From positions 186,001 through 250,000 of the forward strand of contig NZ_OY782770.1 in the NCBI RefSeq assembly GCF_963678245.1: DNA of 64,000 nucleotides, given 5' to 3'. The notes beneath the pieces are model-generated. The model was not told the origin of the DNA. It saw only the letters and a program-made list of their open reading frames with translations, and did no database searches. Both the position numbers and the translations under genes were made by a program. Shown here one piece after another: positions 16,809 to 26,479 of this stretch (within the stretch, counting starts at the first letter, position 1; the number at the start of each line of letters is the position of its first letter). Origin of the DNA: an uncultured Sunxiuqinia sp. GTDB lineage: Bacteria; Bacteroidota; Bacteroidia; Bacteroidales; Prolixibacteraceae.

Positions 16809-19172
16809 ATGACACCAAGAATAAAAGAATTACGCGAGCAAAGCCTGAACGCAGTTAATAAAATATCAGCCGAACGGGCTTTATTAATTACCGAATTTTA
16901 TAAAAGTCATCAATCGCTAGGCGACTCAATTCCGGTACAGCGAGCTAAAGCTTTTCGCTATATTATGGAAAACAAATCCATCTGTATTAACGATGGCGAA
17001 TTGATTGTAGGAGAACGAGGACCTGCTCCCAAAGCAACCCCAACCTACCCCGAAATTACAGTGCATTCGTTGCAAGATTTAGACATACTGAACACACGCG
17101 AAAAAGTATGGTTCCAGGTCGACAAGAAAACTCGTGATACCTATGAAAATACAATCATTCCTTTTTGGGCAGGGCACTCGAACCGCGACCGAGTGATGAA
17201 TCGGATGAAAGAACCATGGATAGATGCCTACAATGCAGGTATTTTCACTGAATTTATGGAGCAAAGAGCTCCCGGACACACTGTTGCCGGGAATAAAATT
17301 TATCAGAAAGGCATGCTCGATATTATTCTTGATATTAAAGAAAGTCTGAGCAAATTGAATTTTATTAATGATCCGAAAGCCTACGATAAGCAAGAAGAAT
17401 TAAATGCCATGCAGGTAGCTGCCGAAACCATCATCTTTTTTGCCAGCCGCCATGCTCAAAAGTTGGAAGAATTGGCAAAAGATGAAAAAGATGAAGTTCG
17501 AAAAACAGAACTTGAAACCATGGCTAAGATTTGTCAGAACGTGCCTGCCAATGCGCCACAAACATTCCACGAAGCGTTGCAGTATTACTGGTTTGTGCAC
17601 CTTGGGATTGTAACTGAGCTTAACCCTTGGGACTCTTTTAATCCCGGTCGTTTGGATCAGCACCTTTATCCGTTTTACAAAAAAGAACTTGCAGAAGGAA
17701 CGCTGACAAAACATAAAGCAATTGAATTCCTACAGTCATTTTGGGTAAAATTTAACAACCATCCTGCCCCTCCAAAGGTTGGAGTTACAGCTCTGGAAAG
17801 CAACACGTATACCGACTTCGCCCTGATAAATTTAGGAGGAGTAAAACCTGACGGATCAGACGCGGTTAATGAAATGTCGTACATGCTACTAGATGTGATT
17901 GAGGAAATGCGGCTGCTTCAGCCAAGTTCAATGGTGCAGCTAAGCAAAAGAAATCCGGAAAGCTTTATCAACCGAGCTGTAAAAATTGTAAAAACCGGGT
18001 TTGGCCAGCCTTCCATTTTTAACACCGATGCCATTATTCAAGAATTGACAAACCAAGGCAAAAGTTTGGTTGACGCTCGAAATGGTGGAGCCAGTGGATG
18101 TGTTGAAAGTGGAGCTTTTGGTACCGAAAGTTACTTATTGACCGGTTATTTTAACCTGCCAAAAATACTGGAAGTTACCTTACACAATGGATTCGATCCG
18201 CGAACCCAAAAGCAAATCGGGCTTCAAACAGGAGATCCAAAATCGTTTAAAACGATGCAGGATCTGATGACTGCCTTTGCAAAGCAAGTTCAACATTTTG
18301 TGAATATCAAAATTGAAGGCAGCAACATCATCGAGAAAACGTTTATGACTCACATTCCGACGCCATTTTTATCGATCATTATTGATGACTGTGTGGCAAC
18401 TGGAACCGACTACATCAATGGAGGTGCGCGTTACAACACCAACTACATCCAGGGTGTGGGAATGGGAACAATAACTGACTCCTTAACCGCCCTCAAGCAG
18501 CATGTTTTTGAAGAAAAAAACACGAGCATGACTGAATTTCTGAAAGCGCTGGAAAACAACTTCGAAGGCGCCGAAGACCTGCACTACAAGCTGGTTTTTA
18601 AAACTCCCAAATATGGCAATGATGATGACCGGGCCGACGATCAACTCAGAGACATTTTCGAGCTCTATTACAATGCAGTGAACGGGCACGAAAGCCCTCG
18701 AGGTGCTGCATATCGTATCAACCTGTTGCCAACAACCTGCCACGTTTATTTCGGAAGTGTGATGCAGGCAAGTGCCGATGGTCGTATGGCAAAAACACCA
18801 GTCTCCGAGGGTATTTCGCCGGTACAGGGAGCCGATCGAAAAGGGCCAACATCAGTGGCTAAATCAGCAGCTAAAATTGATCATCTGAGAACTGGAGGAA
18901 CGTTGCTCAATCAAAAATTTACCCCTTCATTTTTCGAAGATGAAACAGCTATTTCAAAAGTTTCGAGCTTAGTTCGCAGCTATTTCAAGATGGATGGTCA
19001 CCATATTCAGTTTAACGTTGTGAATGCCGACATGCTCCGTGATGCACAAAAACATCCTGAACATTACAAAGACCTGATTGTCCGCGTAGCCGGATATAGC
19101 GATTATTTTAATGATCTGGGTGAAGATTTGCAAAACGAAATTATCAACCGAACTGAGCACGACAACTTGTAA
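16809..19172 (+). CDS. hypD: Trans-4-hydroxy-L-proline dehydratase (glycyl radical enzyme)
   Basis: A 787-residue glycyl radical enzyme. The thiyl-radical motif is SGCVESG with Cys431 and Glu433; the glycyl radical motif is VRVAGYSDYF with Gly762. The whole chain, from GELIVGERGPAPKATPTYPE through FMEQRAPGHTVAG, TELNPWDSFNPGRLDQHL, LQPSSMVQLSKR and KTGGTLLNQKFTPS, follows HypD as I remember it from Clostridioides difficile, rather than PFL, CutC or glycerol dehydratase. HypD dehydrates 4-hydroxyproline to (S)-1-pyrroline-5-carboxylate anaerobically. The usual neighbouring proC is absent, but pruA, which oxidises the product to glutamate, is in this window at 53185-54822. Subfamily assignment is strong but rests on recalled sequence, not a search. 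Confidence 0.88.
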   Translation: MTPRIKELREQSLNAVNKISAERALLITEFYKSHQSLGDSIPVQRAKAFRYIMENKSICINDGELIVGERGPAPKATPTYPEITVHSLQDLDILNTREKVWFQVDKKTRDTYENTIIPFWAGHSNRDRVMNRMKEPWIDAYNAGIFTEFMEQRAPGHTVAGNKIYQKGMLDIILDIKESLSKLNFINDPKAYDKQEELNAMQVAAETIIFFASRHAQKLEELAKDEKDEVRKTELETMAKICQNVPANAPQTFHEALQYYWFVHLGIVTELNPWDSFNPGRLDQHLYPFYKKELAEGTLTKHKAIEFLQSFWVKFNNHPAPPKVGVTALESNTYTDFALINLGGVKPDGSDAVNEMSYMLLDVIEEMRLLQPSSMVQLSKRNPESFINRAVKIVKTGFGQPSIFNTDAIIQELTNQGKSLVDARNGGASGCVESGAFGTESYLLTGYFNLPKILEVTLHNGFDPRTQKQIGLQTGDPKSFKTMQDLMTAFAKQVQHFVNIKIEGSNIIEKTFMTHIPTPFLSIIIDDCVATGTDYINGGARYNTNYIQGVGMGTITDSLTALKQHVFEEKNTSMTEFLKALENNFEGAEDLHYKLVFKTPKYGNDDDRADDQLRDIFELYYNAVNGHESPRGAAYRINLLPTTCHVYFGSVMQASADGRMAKTPVSEGISPVQGADRKGPTSVAKSAAKIDHLRTGGTLLNQKFTPSFFEDETAISKVSSLVRSYFKMDGHHIQFNVVNADMLRDAQKHPEHYKDLIVRVAGYSDYFNDLGEDLQNEIINRTEHDNL

Positions 19173-19257
19173 ACTCTCGTGTCCCAATATTACGATTGGC
19201 TGGCGAAAGCGCCATATTCATCACGCTTTTGGGAAAGACACATGCTGTAAATCCCGA

Positions 19258-21276
19258 CTACTTTTTCTTTTGCAGAACAATCTCCTGCAAGCGGTACATT
19301 TCATCGCGCAAGCGGGCAGCCTCAATAAAGTCGAGCTCTTTGGAAGCCTTTTGCATTTCTTTTTTCGTTTTCGCGATGGCTTTTTCCAGTCCGTCAATGC
19401 TCATGTATTGGACTACCGGATCAGCCGCTATGTCAGGATGATCAGCTCCTCCGGAATATGCTTTCTGCTTGTCATCACGATACTCGTAACCAATAATTTC
19501 ACGTGTTGGTTTAATGATAGCTGTAGGTGTAACGCCATTTTCCTCATTGTACTTCAGCTGCTTTTCGCGACGATAATTCGTGGAGTCAATCGTCTTTTGC
19601 ATCGATTGGGTAATTTTATCGGCATACATAATCACCATTCCATTGAGGTTTCGCGCCGCACGTCCCGCGGTCTGAGTCAGAGAACGTTCGGAACGCAAAA
19701 AACCTTCCTTATCGGCATCGATAATGGCAACCAGAGAAACTTCAGGCAAATCTAATCCTTCACGAAGCAGGTTGATTCCGACCAGTACATCAAAACCGCC
19801 TTTGCGCAGTTCCTCCATAATTTCGATGCGCTCCATCGTGTCAATATCTGAGTGAATATAACGAGTTTTAATCCCCATATTCACCAGATATTTACTCAAC
19901 TCCTCCGACATTCGCTTGGTGAGCGTTGTCACCAAGATCCGCTCATTATTTTTTATCCGGAGATGGATCTCATGAATCAGATCATCAATTTGATTGCCAG
20001 AAGGACGCACTTCAATAACTGGGTCGAGCAATCCGGTTGGCCGAATAATTTGCTCAACAATTACCCCCTCCGATTTTTCCAGTTCATAATCCGCAGGTGT
20101 TGCACTAACGTACAAGGTTTGATTCACCAGATCTTCAAATTCCTCAAATTTTAAGGGTCGGTTATCGATGGCTGCAGGGAGACGGAAACCATAATCAACC
20201 AGATTTATTTTTCGGGAATGGTCGCCACCATACATCGCTCGAATTTGAGGAATGGTGACATGGCTTTCATCCAGAATGGTCAAAAAATCATCAGGAAAAT
20301 AGTCCAACAAGCAAAAGGGACGAGTACCAGGATCACGCCCATCAAAATAGCGAGAGTAGTTTTCAACTCCGGGACAATAGCCCAGTTCACGCATCATTTC
20401 CATGTCGTATTCCACCCGCTCCAAAATACGCTTGGCTTCAAGTGGTTTCCCAATTTCTTTGAAAAAATCAACATGTTTCACCAAGTCATCCTGAATTTGA
20501 TGGATGGCCGATTTCATCCGCTCTTTGGTCGTTACAAATATGTTGGCCGGATAAATAATTGCCGTTTCCATCGACTCAATAGTCGTACCCTCAACCGGAT
20601 CAAAACTATAAATCTCCTCAATTTCGTCGCCCCAAAAAACAACTCGAACAGCTTTATCATCATAAGCTAAAAAAATATCGATCGTGTCACCTTTCACCCT
20701 AAAATTACCGCGCGTAAAATCAACTTCATTTCGCGAATAAAGCGCATCAACCAACTTATGTAGAAATTGATTCCGGTTCAAGGTTTCGCCCACGCTGACG
20801 CTTGTTACATTGGCATGAAAATCCTCCGGATTTCCTATACCATACAAACACGAAACCGATGAAACCACAACCACATCGCGCCTACCGGAAAGAAGTGCCG
20901 AAGTTGTGCTCAATCGCAGTTTTTCAATGTCGGCATTAATCGAAAGGTCTTTTTCAATGTACGTATCGGTAGTGGGCAAATAAGCTTCGGGTTGGTAATA
21001 ATCGTAATACGATACGAAGTACTCCACTGCATTCTCAGGAAAAAATGCTTTCATCTCGCTGTAAAGCTGAGCCGCCAAGGTTTTATTGTGACTCAAAATC
21101 AAAGTTGGGCGTTGCACTTCCTCGATTACTTTTGCCATTGTAAACGTCTTCCCCGAACCAGTGACCCCCAGCAATGTCTGATTTCGCTCCCCTTGCCGAA
21201 TGCCTTCAGATAGCTGGCGGATTGCTTCGGGCTGGTCTCCCGTTGGTTGATATGGTGAAACTACTTTAAGATCCAT
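19258..21276 (-). CDS. uvrB: Excinuclease ABC subunit B
   Basis: A 672-residue helicase-like subunit of nucleotide excision repair that verifies damage after UvrA loading and recruits UvrC. Walker A GVTGSGKTFTMAKVIEE is near residue 38. The beta-hairpin region YYDYYQPEAYLPTTDTYIEKD is near 90, and DESHVTIPQIRAMYGGD near 338 holds the DEAD-like box. Motif VI SLTQTAGRAARN is near 540, and the C-terminal UVR domain ends with ELDFIEAARLRDEMYRLQE. Length is typical. It converges with hypD, leaving an 85-nt gap between the two stops. Confidence 0.98.
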   Translation of the reverse strand: MDLKVVSPYQPTGDQPEAIRQLSEGIRQGERNQTLLGVTGSGKTFTMAKVIEEVQRPTLILSHNKTLAAQLYSEMKAFFPENAVEYFVSYYDYYQPEAYLPTTDTYIEKDLSINADIEKLRLSTTSALLSGRRDVVVVSSVSCLYGIGNPEDFHANVTSVSVGETLNRNQFLHKLVDALYSRNEVDFTRGNFRVKGDTIDIFLAYDDKAVRVVFWGDEIEEIYSFDPVEGTTIESMETAIIYPANIFVTTKERMKSAIHQIQDDLVKHVDFFKEIGKPLEAKRILERVEYDMEMMRELGYCPGVENYSRYFDGRDPGTRPFCLLDYFPDDFLTILDESHVTIPQIRAMYGGDHSRKINLVDYGFRLPAAIDNRPLKFEEFEDLVNQTLYVSATPADYELEKSEGVIVEQIIRPTGLLDPVIEVRPSGNQIDDLIHEIHLRIKNNERILVTTLTKRMSEELSKYLVNMGIKTRYIHSDIDTMERIEIMEELRKGGFDVLVGINLLREGLDLPEVSLVAIIDADKEGFLRSERSLTQTAGRAARNLNGMVIMYADKITQSMQKTIDSTNYRREKQLKYNEENGVTPTAIIKPTREIIGYEYRDDKQKAYSGGADHPDIAADPVVQYMSIDGLEKAIAKTKKEMQKASKELDFIEAARLRDEMYRLQEIVLQKKK

Positions 21277-21324
21277 TTAGCTGCTTCTCGAATTTCTTAG
21301 TCCTGGACAACAGTTCCTGTTTTA

Positions 21325-22326
21325 TTATTTGTTCCAATTCAGTTGTAAAAACACCGGAAAGTGGTCGGAGATTCCGCCATAGTAATTGGGTCCGCCATAA
21401 GTTCTGTTGGGCGACATTTGCGCCGATTTATTGTGATATTCCATCCATGGCTGGTGAAAAACCTGCCCGAGTTGATTGTTGGCAACAAATCCTTCGCCAT
21501 GCAATACGGAAGCGGAAACCACGATATTGTCAATCATATTCCAGTCTCCTCGATAGTTATAACTACCCAGGTTTTGTTCGTCTAGCGGAATCATCAAATT
21601 ATAGAGATCGGCTTTAGAGTCGGGTGTTTGGGCATCTAATACTTCAGCTAAACTTTTATTATCCGGCTCGTCATTCATATCACCGATGATGATAATTTTT
21701 GCCTTCGCATTATCTTTTAAAATTTCGTCCACCTTGTTTTTTAAGGTTTGAGCCGCAACAATTCGGTTAGGTTGCGATTTTTCCAATCCACCCCAACGCG
21801 ATGGCCAATGATTGACAAACACATGCACTTTGTCTTTCCCAAGCTTGCCAAACACATGAAGAATATCACGAGTTTCAAAGCCCGGATCAACCAGAATGGC
21901 TTCTTCTTCCAATACCTTAAATTCTCCTTTTCGGTAAAGTAAACCAACGTCTATTCCGCGTTTATCAGGACTGTCGATATGCACAATCTGGTAATTTCCA
22001 TCAGCCAACGGCTCCTCTTCAACCAAATCATGCAGCACCGCCTGGTTCTCAATTTCACAAACGCCAATCAATTCAGGAAGTTCTTCTGTGTTTATCGCTG
22101 CTATAACCTGAGCAATATCCTGTAGCTTTTTCTCGTAGCGTTCCGTGTTCCAATGTTTGTCAGCTTCCGGTAAAAATTCTTCATCATCAATAGCCGGATC
22201 GTCAATTGTATCGAACAGGTTTTCAAGATTGTAAAAAACAATTGTTGCTTTCTTTTTTAACGGATCCCTTTGGCAGGAAACCAGAAAAACAACCAACAAT
22301 GAAAAAAAGATAATTTTTGATCTCAT
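21325..22326 (-). CDS. Endonuclease/exonuclease/phosphatase family lipoprotein
   Basis: A 333-residue protein with a lipoprotein signal (MRSKIIFFSLLVVFLVSC, lipobox VFLVSC, Cys18). The DNase I-like fold is shown by VFYNLENLFDTIDDP near residue 30, IGVCEIENQA near 86 with the catalytic Glu, VHIDSPDKRGIDVGLLYRKG near 125, FVNHWPSRWGG near 170, IIGDMNDEP near 213 and a final GGISDHFPVFL with the catalytic Asp-His. Such secreted nucleases or phosphodiesterases are common in Bacteroidota and probably recover nucleotides or phosphate. It lies just after a HAD phosphatase gene (4-nt gap), suggesting co-expression. Confidence 0.9.
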   Translation of the reverse strand: MRSKIIFFSLLVVFLVSCQRDPLKKKATIVFYNLENLFDTIDDPAIDDEEFLPEADKHWNTERYEKKLQDIAQVIAAINTEELPELIGVCEIENQAVLHDLVEEEPLADGNYQIVHIDSPDKRGIDVGLLYRKGEFKVLEEEAILVDPGFETRDILHVFGKLGKDKVHVFVNHWPSRWGGLEKSQPNRIVAAQTLKNKVDEILKDNAKAKIIIIGDMNDEPDNKSLAEVLDAQTPDSKADLYNLMIPLDEQNLGSYNYRGDWNMIDNIVVSASVLHGEGFVANNQLGQVFHQPWMEYHNKSAQMSPNRTYGGPNYYGGISDHFPVFLQLNWNK

Positions 22327-22330
22327 AGCC

Positions 22331-22939
22331 TTATTCTTGTCCGATGGTTACCTGATAATAATCTCTAACGTCAGTCACTTGCATGCCGCCCGCCTTCGCT
22401 GCTTCAATTCCCAATACACCATCTTCAAAAACCAGGCAGTCCTTTGGATCAACACCAATCAGTTCAGCACATTTCAAAAAAGTTTCCGGATGGGGTTTAT
22501 GTTTCGTAACGTCATCCGCCGAAACCAGATGTTCAATATATTGGTCAACCCCAACAATACGCATCGCCTTTTTTGAGATTTCTCGTCCGCCACCGGTTCC
22601 AACAGCCATCGGAAGCTTGCCGTAATATTCTCGAATAAGATCAACAACCGGCTCTACAGGCTGAGCTTTGTCCATATTATCTTCGTACTCCTGTTCTTTG
22701 GAATCGCCCATTTCTCTGGGGTCAATATCTTTATTAAAAAGCTCATTCAATTTTTTTACCGTTCCATACAATGGAATACCTGCCAATTGCTCGAACAATT
22801 CGGTGGTAAAATCAATTCCATAACGGGCAGCTGCATTTTTCCAGGCGATATAATGAATAGGCATCGTGTCAGCAATCGTGCCATCCAAATCAAAAATCAG
22901 ACCTTTTATGTTTGTGGGTACTGTAAGTTTCTTTGTCAT
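22331..22939 (-). CDS. HAD-superfamily phosphatase/phosphomutase, beta-PGM-like
   Basis: A 202-residue HAD hydrolase of subfamily I. Motif 1 FDLDGTIADTMPIHYIAW lies at about residue 16 with the nucleophile and acid/base Asp pair. Motif II is AVGTGGGRE near 115 (Thr where many have Ser), Lys of motif III is in VTKHKPHPETFL near 147, and motif IV is VFEDGVLGIEAAKAGG near 170. The arrangement and DxDGTIADT opening match beta-phosphoglucomutase-like proteins and sugar phosphatases. Substrate is unknown. It is the first gene of a two-gene unit with the exonuclease/phosphatase-like lipoprotein. Confidence 0.88.
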   Translation of the reverse strand: MTKKLTVPTNIKGLIFDLDGTIADTMPIHYIAWKNAAARYGIDFTTELFEQLAGIPLYGTVKKLNELFNKDIDPREMGDSKEQEYEDNMDKAQPVEPVVDLIREYYGKLPMAVGTGGGREISKKAMRIVGVDQYIEHLVSADDVTKHKPHPETFLKCAELIGVDPKDCLVFEDGVLGIEAAKAGGMQVTDVRDYYQVTIGQE

Positions 22940-23051
22940 CTTATTCGACTAATTTTTCTGTTAATAAGCTAACAAATGTAACCAAATAGAAGAAATCAAG
23001 TTCATTTTTTTCTTTACCAAAAAATTAACACTTTTGACCAAATTTTAAATA

Positions 23052-23438
23052 ATGGATCGACAAGCATTCCTTACGCTGACCTCAACATCTCAATGGATCT
23101 TATTTCTGGGTATCGGCTTGATCATTTACTCGTGGACTAAAAAGAAACAAATATTTCAGCAGTTGGGTCAAGGTACATTTTTTGTGTTAGCTCTGTTTGC
23201 ATTGTGGGTTATTTTAGGTGATCAAATTACGGTTCCCGAAATAGCTAACAGACAAGAACCTCCTGTTGAAGCTAAAGCCTTAACTTATTTTTCAGGGCTG
23301 GTTATCGCCGGTGTAATTGCCATTGTGGGTTTCGTATTAGGATTGAAAAAATCCAGCTGGGCAAAATTTCCAAATTTGTTTTTGGTTGGTGGCGGTTTGG
23401 CTTTATTTTTTATGGTATATGAGTTGCAACGAATTTAA
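23052..23438 (+). CDS. Small four-helix membrane protein, unknown function
   Basis: A 128-residue protein with four predicted membrane segments (about residues 14-29, 40-58, 75-96 and 107-123) and short charged loops such as SWTKKKQIFQQ. I do not recognise the family. The start ATG at 23052 follows a spaced A/T-rich leader. It is a lone gene, divergent from the HAD gene and convergent with a membrane histidine kinase. Codon use and composition look like those of its neighbours, so it is probably a genuine gene. Confidence 0.65.
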   Translation: MDRQAFLTLTSTSQWILFLGIGLIIYSWTKKKQIFQQLGQGTFFVLALFALWVILGDQITVPEIANRQEPPVEAKALTYFSGLVIAGVIAIVGFVLGLKKSSWAKFPNLFLVGGGLALFFMVYELQRI

Positions 23439-23465
23439 ATCTCCACAATTTAACTTATCATCCCT

Positions 23466-23529
23466 AAGCTATCTTTCAACCACAATTAAAACAAGTGTTG
23501 TTTGTCTTAGTTGTGCACAGGGGTAGCTT
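23466..23529. repeat. Imperfect stem-loop between convergent genes
   Basis: AAGCTATC at 23466-23473 faces GGTAGCTT at 23522-23529, and inner arms resembling CACAATTAA...ACAA and TTGT...TTAGTTGTG enclose a GTG loop. It sits between the stops of the genes at 23052-23438 (plus) and 23589-25049 (minus), where a shared terminator is expected, but there is no clear T tract. Confidence 0.35.
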
Positions 23530-23588
23530 TTAACAAAGCTATTACTCCAGAGAAGATTCATTATAAAGATTCGCTTATCAAGCGTCAG

Positions 23589-25049
23589 TTAACTACTAAT
23601 GATTGTTTTCTTACCACCTACATTTTGTGAGAATTTGGGGGTAAGCCATTTCTTTTTGTAATTCAATTCCTCAGTGCCCTCGTCGATCCCTTTGCCATTG
23701 GAACCTATCGTAGGAAATTCCAAAATAACTTCCGTTCCAGCGTTCAATTGACTATTTATTTTAATAAAGCCCCTGTTCTTCCTAACAAAATCGTGACAAA
23801 CAACCAAACCAAAACCCGATCCGACTTCACCGTTTGTTCCAAGCGATGAATTGCTCGTCTCAAAAGTGAAGATTTCTTTCAACTTATCCGGCGGAATACC
23901 TACTCCAGTGTCCTTAATCAGCAGCCGAACCTTGTCATTCCAATTTTCCGTTTTAATTTCAATTCGACCATATTCCGGAGTATATTTTAAGGCATTTGAA
24001 AACAAATTGCGCACAACGGTTTCAAGCATCTTTCTATCTCCATTTATTGTTGCTGTTGAGCCCCCGTTATAATCTACATCAATCGATTTAAATCTGGCCA
24101 GACTCACAAAATGATCGATATGCTCCTGAACCAAATGAGTCAGTTTAATTGGCTCTAAATCCCCTTGAAGTGTATTATTCGAATCTGAAGACCATTCCAA
24201 TAAATTTTGGAGTAGATGGAAAGTAGATTCACTTAGTTTTTCCAATTCGGCCAGATAATGTTTTTTTTCCTCAGCAAGAATATCCGGCGCATTGTTCAGT
24301 AGGTTCAGAAAGCTGCTCATTGTGCCGACCGAACCACGTAAATCGTGAGCAATTATTTTAAGAAATTTGTTCTTGGAGACCAGTTGCCTTTCAAGCTGCC
24401 TTTGCAGTTGAAGATTAACTGCTGACATAAAACCAAAAGTTAAAACAGTCATCAAAAAGCCGGAAATTGCTACACGAATCAATGCAAATTCGTCAATATT
24501 AGAAGGATCAAAATTTGGAGTAATTAACATTGATGCAATACTAAGAACCAATATAATTAAAAAAATAAGAAATGCTAACGCATTGATCCGAAATAAATTT
24601 CGGAGATGATTCTGCTCGTCATTCAACACCAACATCTCATAAATAGCTATCATACAATAGATCACGAGTATAGCTGCATATACAATTGAACGAATGGAGT
24701 GTGATGGAATAAACTGATAAAACACGATTGACTGGATGAGGTGTATTGCTGGAAATCCAACTACAACCCAGGTTTTGATCTCCTTTCCTTTAAACAACCA
24801 AATACCTGCTAAATAAAGATAAAGCCCTGTTGCCGTAAAAATCGTTGGAATAACGAGTGTCAAAAAACTACCAAACGGTGGTACAAGCTTAAAAAGCAAT
24901 CCACCTCCAATCATCAGACTTCCGGCAGCCCAATACCGAATGCCTCTCACTCCAAATGTACTTCGATAAAGCAACAACATATAGAGTCCCATCAAGAGAC
25001 TAATACCGGAAGTAACAACTGTTAAGACCTGAAAGACAACTTCCCACAT
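23589..25049 (-). CDS. Membrane-bound sensor histidine kinase
   Basis: A 486-residue kinase. The N-terminal half (residues 1-220) has seven predicted membrane helices and no extracellular sensor loop of note. A HisKA domain follows, with the phospho-acceptor in IIAHDLRGSVGTMSSFLNLL near residue 236, and a HATPase domain with N box VVRNLFSNALKYTPEYG near 340, G1 box LIKDTGVGIPPDKLKEIF near 372 and G2 region GSGFGLVVCHDFV near 405. Past the ATPase domain is an unusual basic tail of about 40 residues. No response regulator is adjacent, so it is an orphan kinase. Input and partner are unknown. Confidence 0.88.
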   Translation of the reverse strand: MWEVVFQVLTVVTSGISLLMGLYMLLLYRSTFGVRGIRYWAAGSLMIGGGLLFKLVPPFGSFLTLVIPTIFTATGLYLYLAGIWLFKGKEIKTWVVVGFPAIHLIQSIVFYQFIPSHSIRSIVYAAILVIYCMIAIYEMLVLNDEQNHLRNLFRINALAFLIFLIILVLSIASMLITPNFDPSNIDEFALIRVAISGFLMTVLTFGFMSAVNLQLQRQLERQLVSKNKFLKIIAHDLRGSVGTMSSFLNLLNNAPDILAEEKKHYLAELEKLSESTFHLLQNLLEWSSDSNNTLQGDLEPIKLTHLVQEHIDHFVSLARFKSIDVDYNGGSTATINGDRKMLETVVRNLFSNALKYTPEYGRIEIKTENWNDKVRLLIKDTGVGIPPDKLKEIFTFETSNSSLGTNGEVGSGFGLVVCHDFVRKNRGFIKINSQLNAGTEVILEFPTIGSNGKGIDEGTEELNYKKKWLTPKFSQNVGGKKTIISS

Positions 25050-25559
25050 ATATCGTTTTATTGACTAGGCTCCAACTCACAAAACAGCTTAATTAACCAC
25101 AAATCAAAAAAAAAGTTTTGGAGAATTTAATTCTGACTAAAAGTAACGATTCAAAATTTAAGGGAAGCACATAATTGGCAAATTAATAAAACACCTATGC
25201 ATTCGGTACACTGAACGGAATACTAACTTCCAATTTCAGCCTCCGTTCAACCTTTTTATCGACTGACCACCTCAATCTTCCAAAAGCGAAGTAGAACATG
25301 TTTCCCACCCCCAAAGAGCCCCGGATAATAAGTGATTATCACGCACAAGTTTGATTCAATAAAAAAAAAGAATTAATGATAGATAACCCCGAAATCAGAG
25401 TTGGAGAAAAAGTAGGTTTGTATTTGTGATACTTCAATGCGAAAAACAGTAACGATAGCACTTAACGTCAAATAGATTTCTTATTAGGAGCATTTGTCTA
25501 TTTTCAGACTGATAAAACGTCTTTAACTGTCGCCTTTCTATAACTGCTGTAACGAGCAG
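25050..25559. other. Non-coding stretch with a possible gene remnant
   Basis: About 510 nt without a clear gene. On the minus strand, 25195-25335 is open for some 46 codons and reads SLIIRGSLGVGNMFYFAFGR at its start and KLEVSIPFSVPNA at its end. The composition looks protein-like, as if it were the C-terminus of a lost gene, but I cannot name a family. No promoter or RNA structure was recognised in the rest. Confidence 0.35.
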
Positions 25560-26192
25560 CTAAAAAATTTGGAAAATAATGAACGCATAAATTCCAAAAC
25601 GCCCAAAACGAAACAATGCCCACAGCAGGTAACTGCGGAAATTGAATTTAATTAGTCCGCACGCCACACTAACGATTGAATGTGGCAGGGGCAAAAGCGC
25701 TCCAATGACGATAAACAAAGCTCCCCACTTGCGTAAATTGACAATATGGCTTTTTATCTTTATTTCAATATAATCCTTAACAGTTGGAATCAGAAACAAA
25801 CGATTTCCTGCTAGATACGATAAAACACCGCCTAAGTACGACAGGAAGGCTAACACAAGCAGAAAGAGCCACGGTGATGCAGCCTTTGAAGCCCAGGCAA
25901 TAAAAATTTCGGGAGGCAGCAAGCCTAAAAACGTTTCAGAAAGGAAAAAAACCAAAAATACTTTCCCTGCAGAATAGGTTTCCACCAGCTGGTTCAGCAA
26001 CGCATCAAAGTCTAGTACAAAATAATCTAACCCGACGATTAGCAATACAAAAGCGGCAATGATAACCCCGCCCTTTAACGAGGTATTGCGTATAAATTCA
26101 TAAAATCGGGAAATCCGGTAATAGCGATTTAATAATACTAACCGCTTCACGGTTACCTGATTTGGATTAACCTTTCTGTTGTTTAATTTCAT
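25560..26192 (-). CDS. VTT/DedA-like membrane protein
   Basis: A 210-residue protein with a basic N-terminal stretch (residues 1-35) and about five membrane segments. The middle, SETFLGLLPPEIFIAWASKA near residue 85 and FLSYLGGVLSYLAGNRLFLI near 116, and the later GALFIVIGALLPLPHSIVSVACGLIKF near 155 follow the pattern of VTT (DedA/SNARE-associated) proteins: an acidic residue before a proline-rich re-entrant turn, a Gly-rich helix, and a second proline turn. DedA relatives act in polyprenyl-phosphate or phospholipid flipping and membrane homeostasis. Family call is moderate; the chain is short for canonical DedA. It stands alone. Confidence 0.7.
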   Translation of the reverse strand: MKLNNRKVNPNQVTVKRLVLLNRYYRISRFYEFIRNTSLKGGVIIAAFVLLIVGLDYFVLDFDALLNQLVETYSAGKVFLVFFLSETFLGLLPPEIFIAWASKAASPWLFLLVLAFLSYLGGVLSYLAGNRLFLIPTVKDYIEIKIKSHIVNLRKWGALFIVIGALLPLPHSIVSVACGLIKFNFRSYLLWALFRFGRFGIYAFIIFQIF

Positions 26193-26479
26193 GTTTTAAT
26201 TGATATCTAAATTCGAACCGAACTTAATCCTACAGGAACTTATCAGCGGACAACGGCTAAAAATTGATTAACTATCAAGAATAATTTTAAACCAATAAAC
26301 AGCAAATAAGTTTTGGGAAAATGGGGTCAATTAAAATAATCCTCACAAAATTAATGTAATATCTCGATTTTTGCTTTTTTAAAACGAATTATTCGTAACC
26401 CCAATTTCCACAAAGCAAGTTTGTCATCCATTGTACGCCAAAAAACATCGAGAAAACAAGCACTTTTAAAAACCTTATT
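26193..26479. other. Non-coding stretch before the decayed iron locus
   Basis: About 290 nt of A/T-rich sequence with no recognised gene or hairpin. If the DtxR-feoAB locus was once active, its promoter should have lain here. No clear TAnnTTTG element next to the first remnant was seen. Confidence 0.4.

Noticed and set aside
19111-19755. 214-codon plus-strand open frame opposite uvrB
   Set aside because: Antisense to the conserved C-terminus of uvrB; Phe- and Leu-rich without coding logic.
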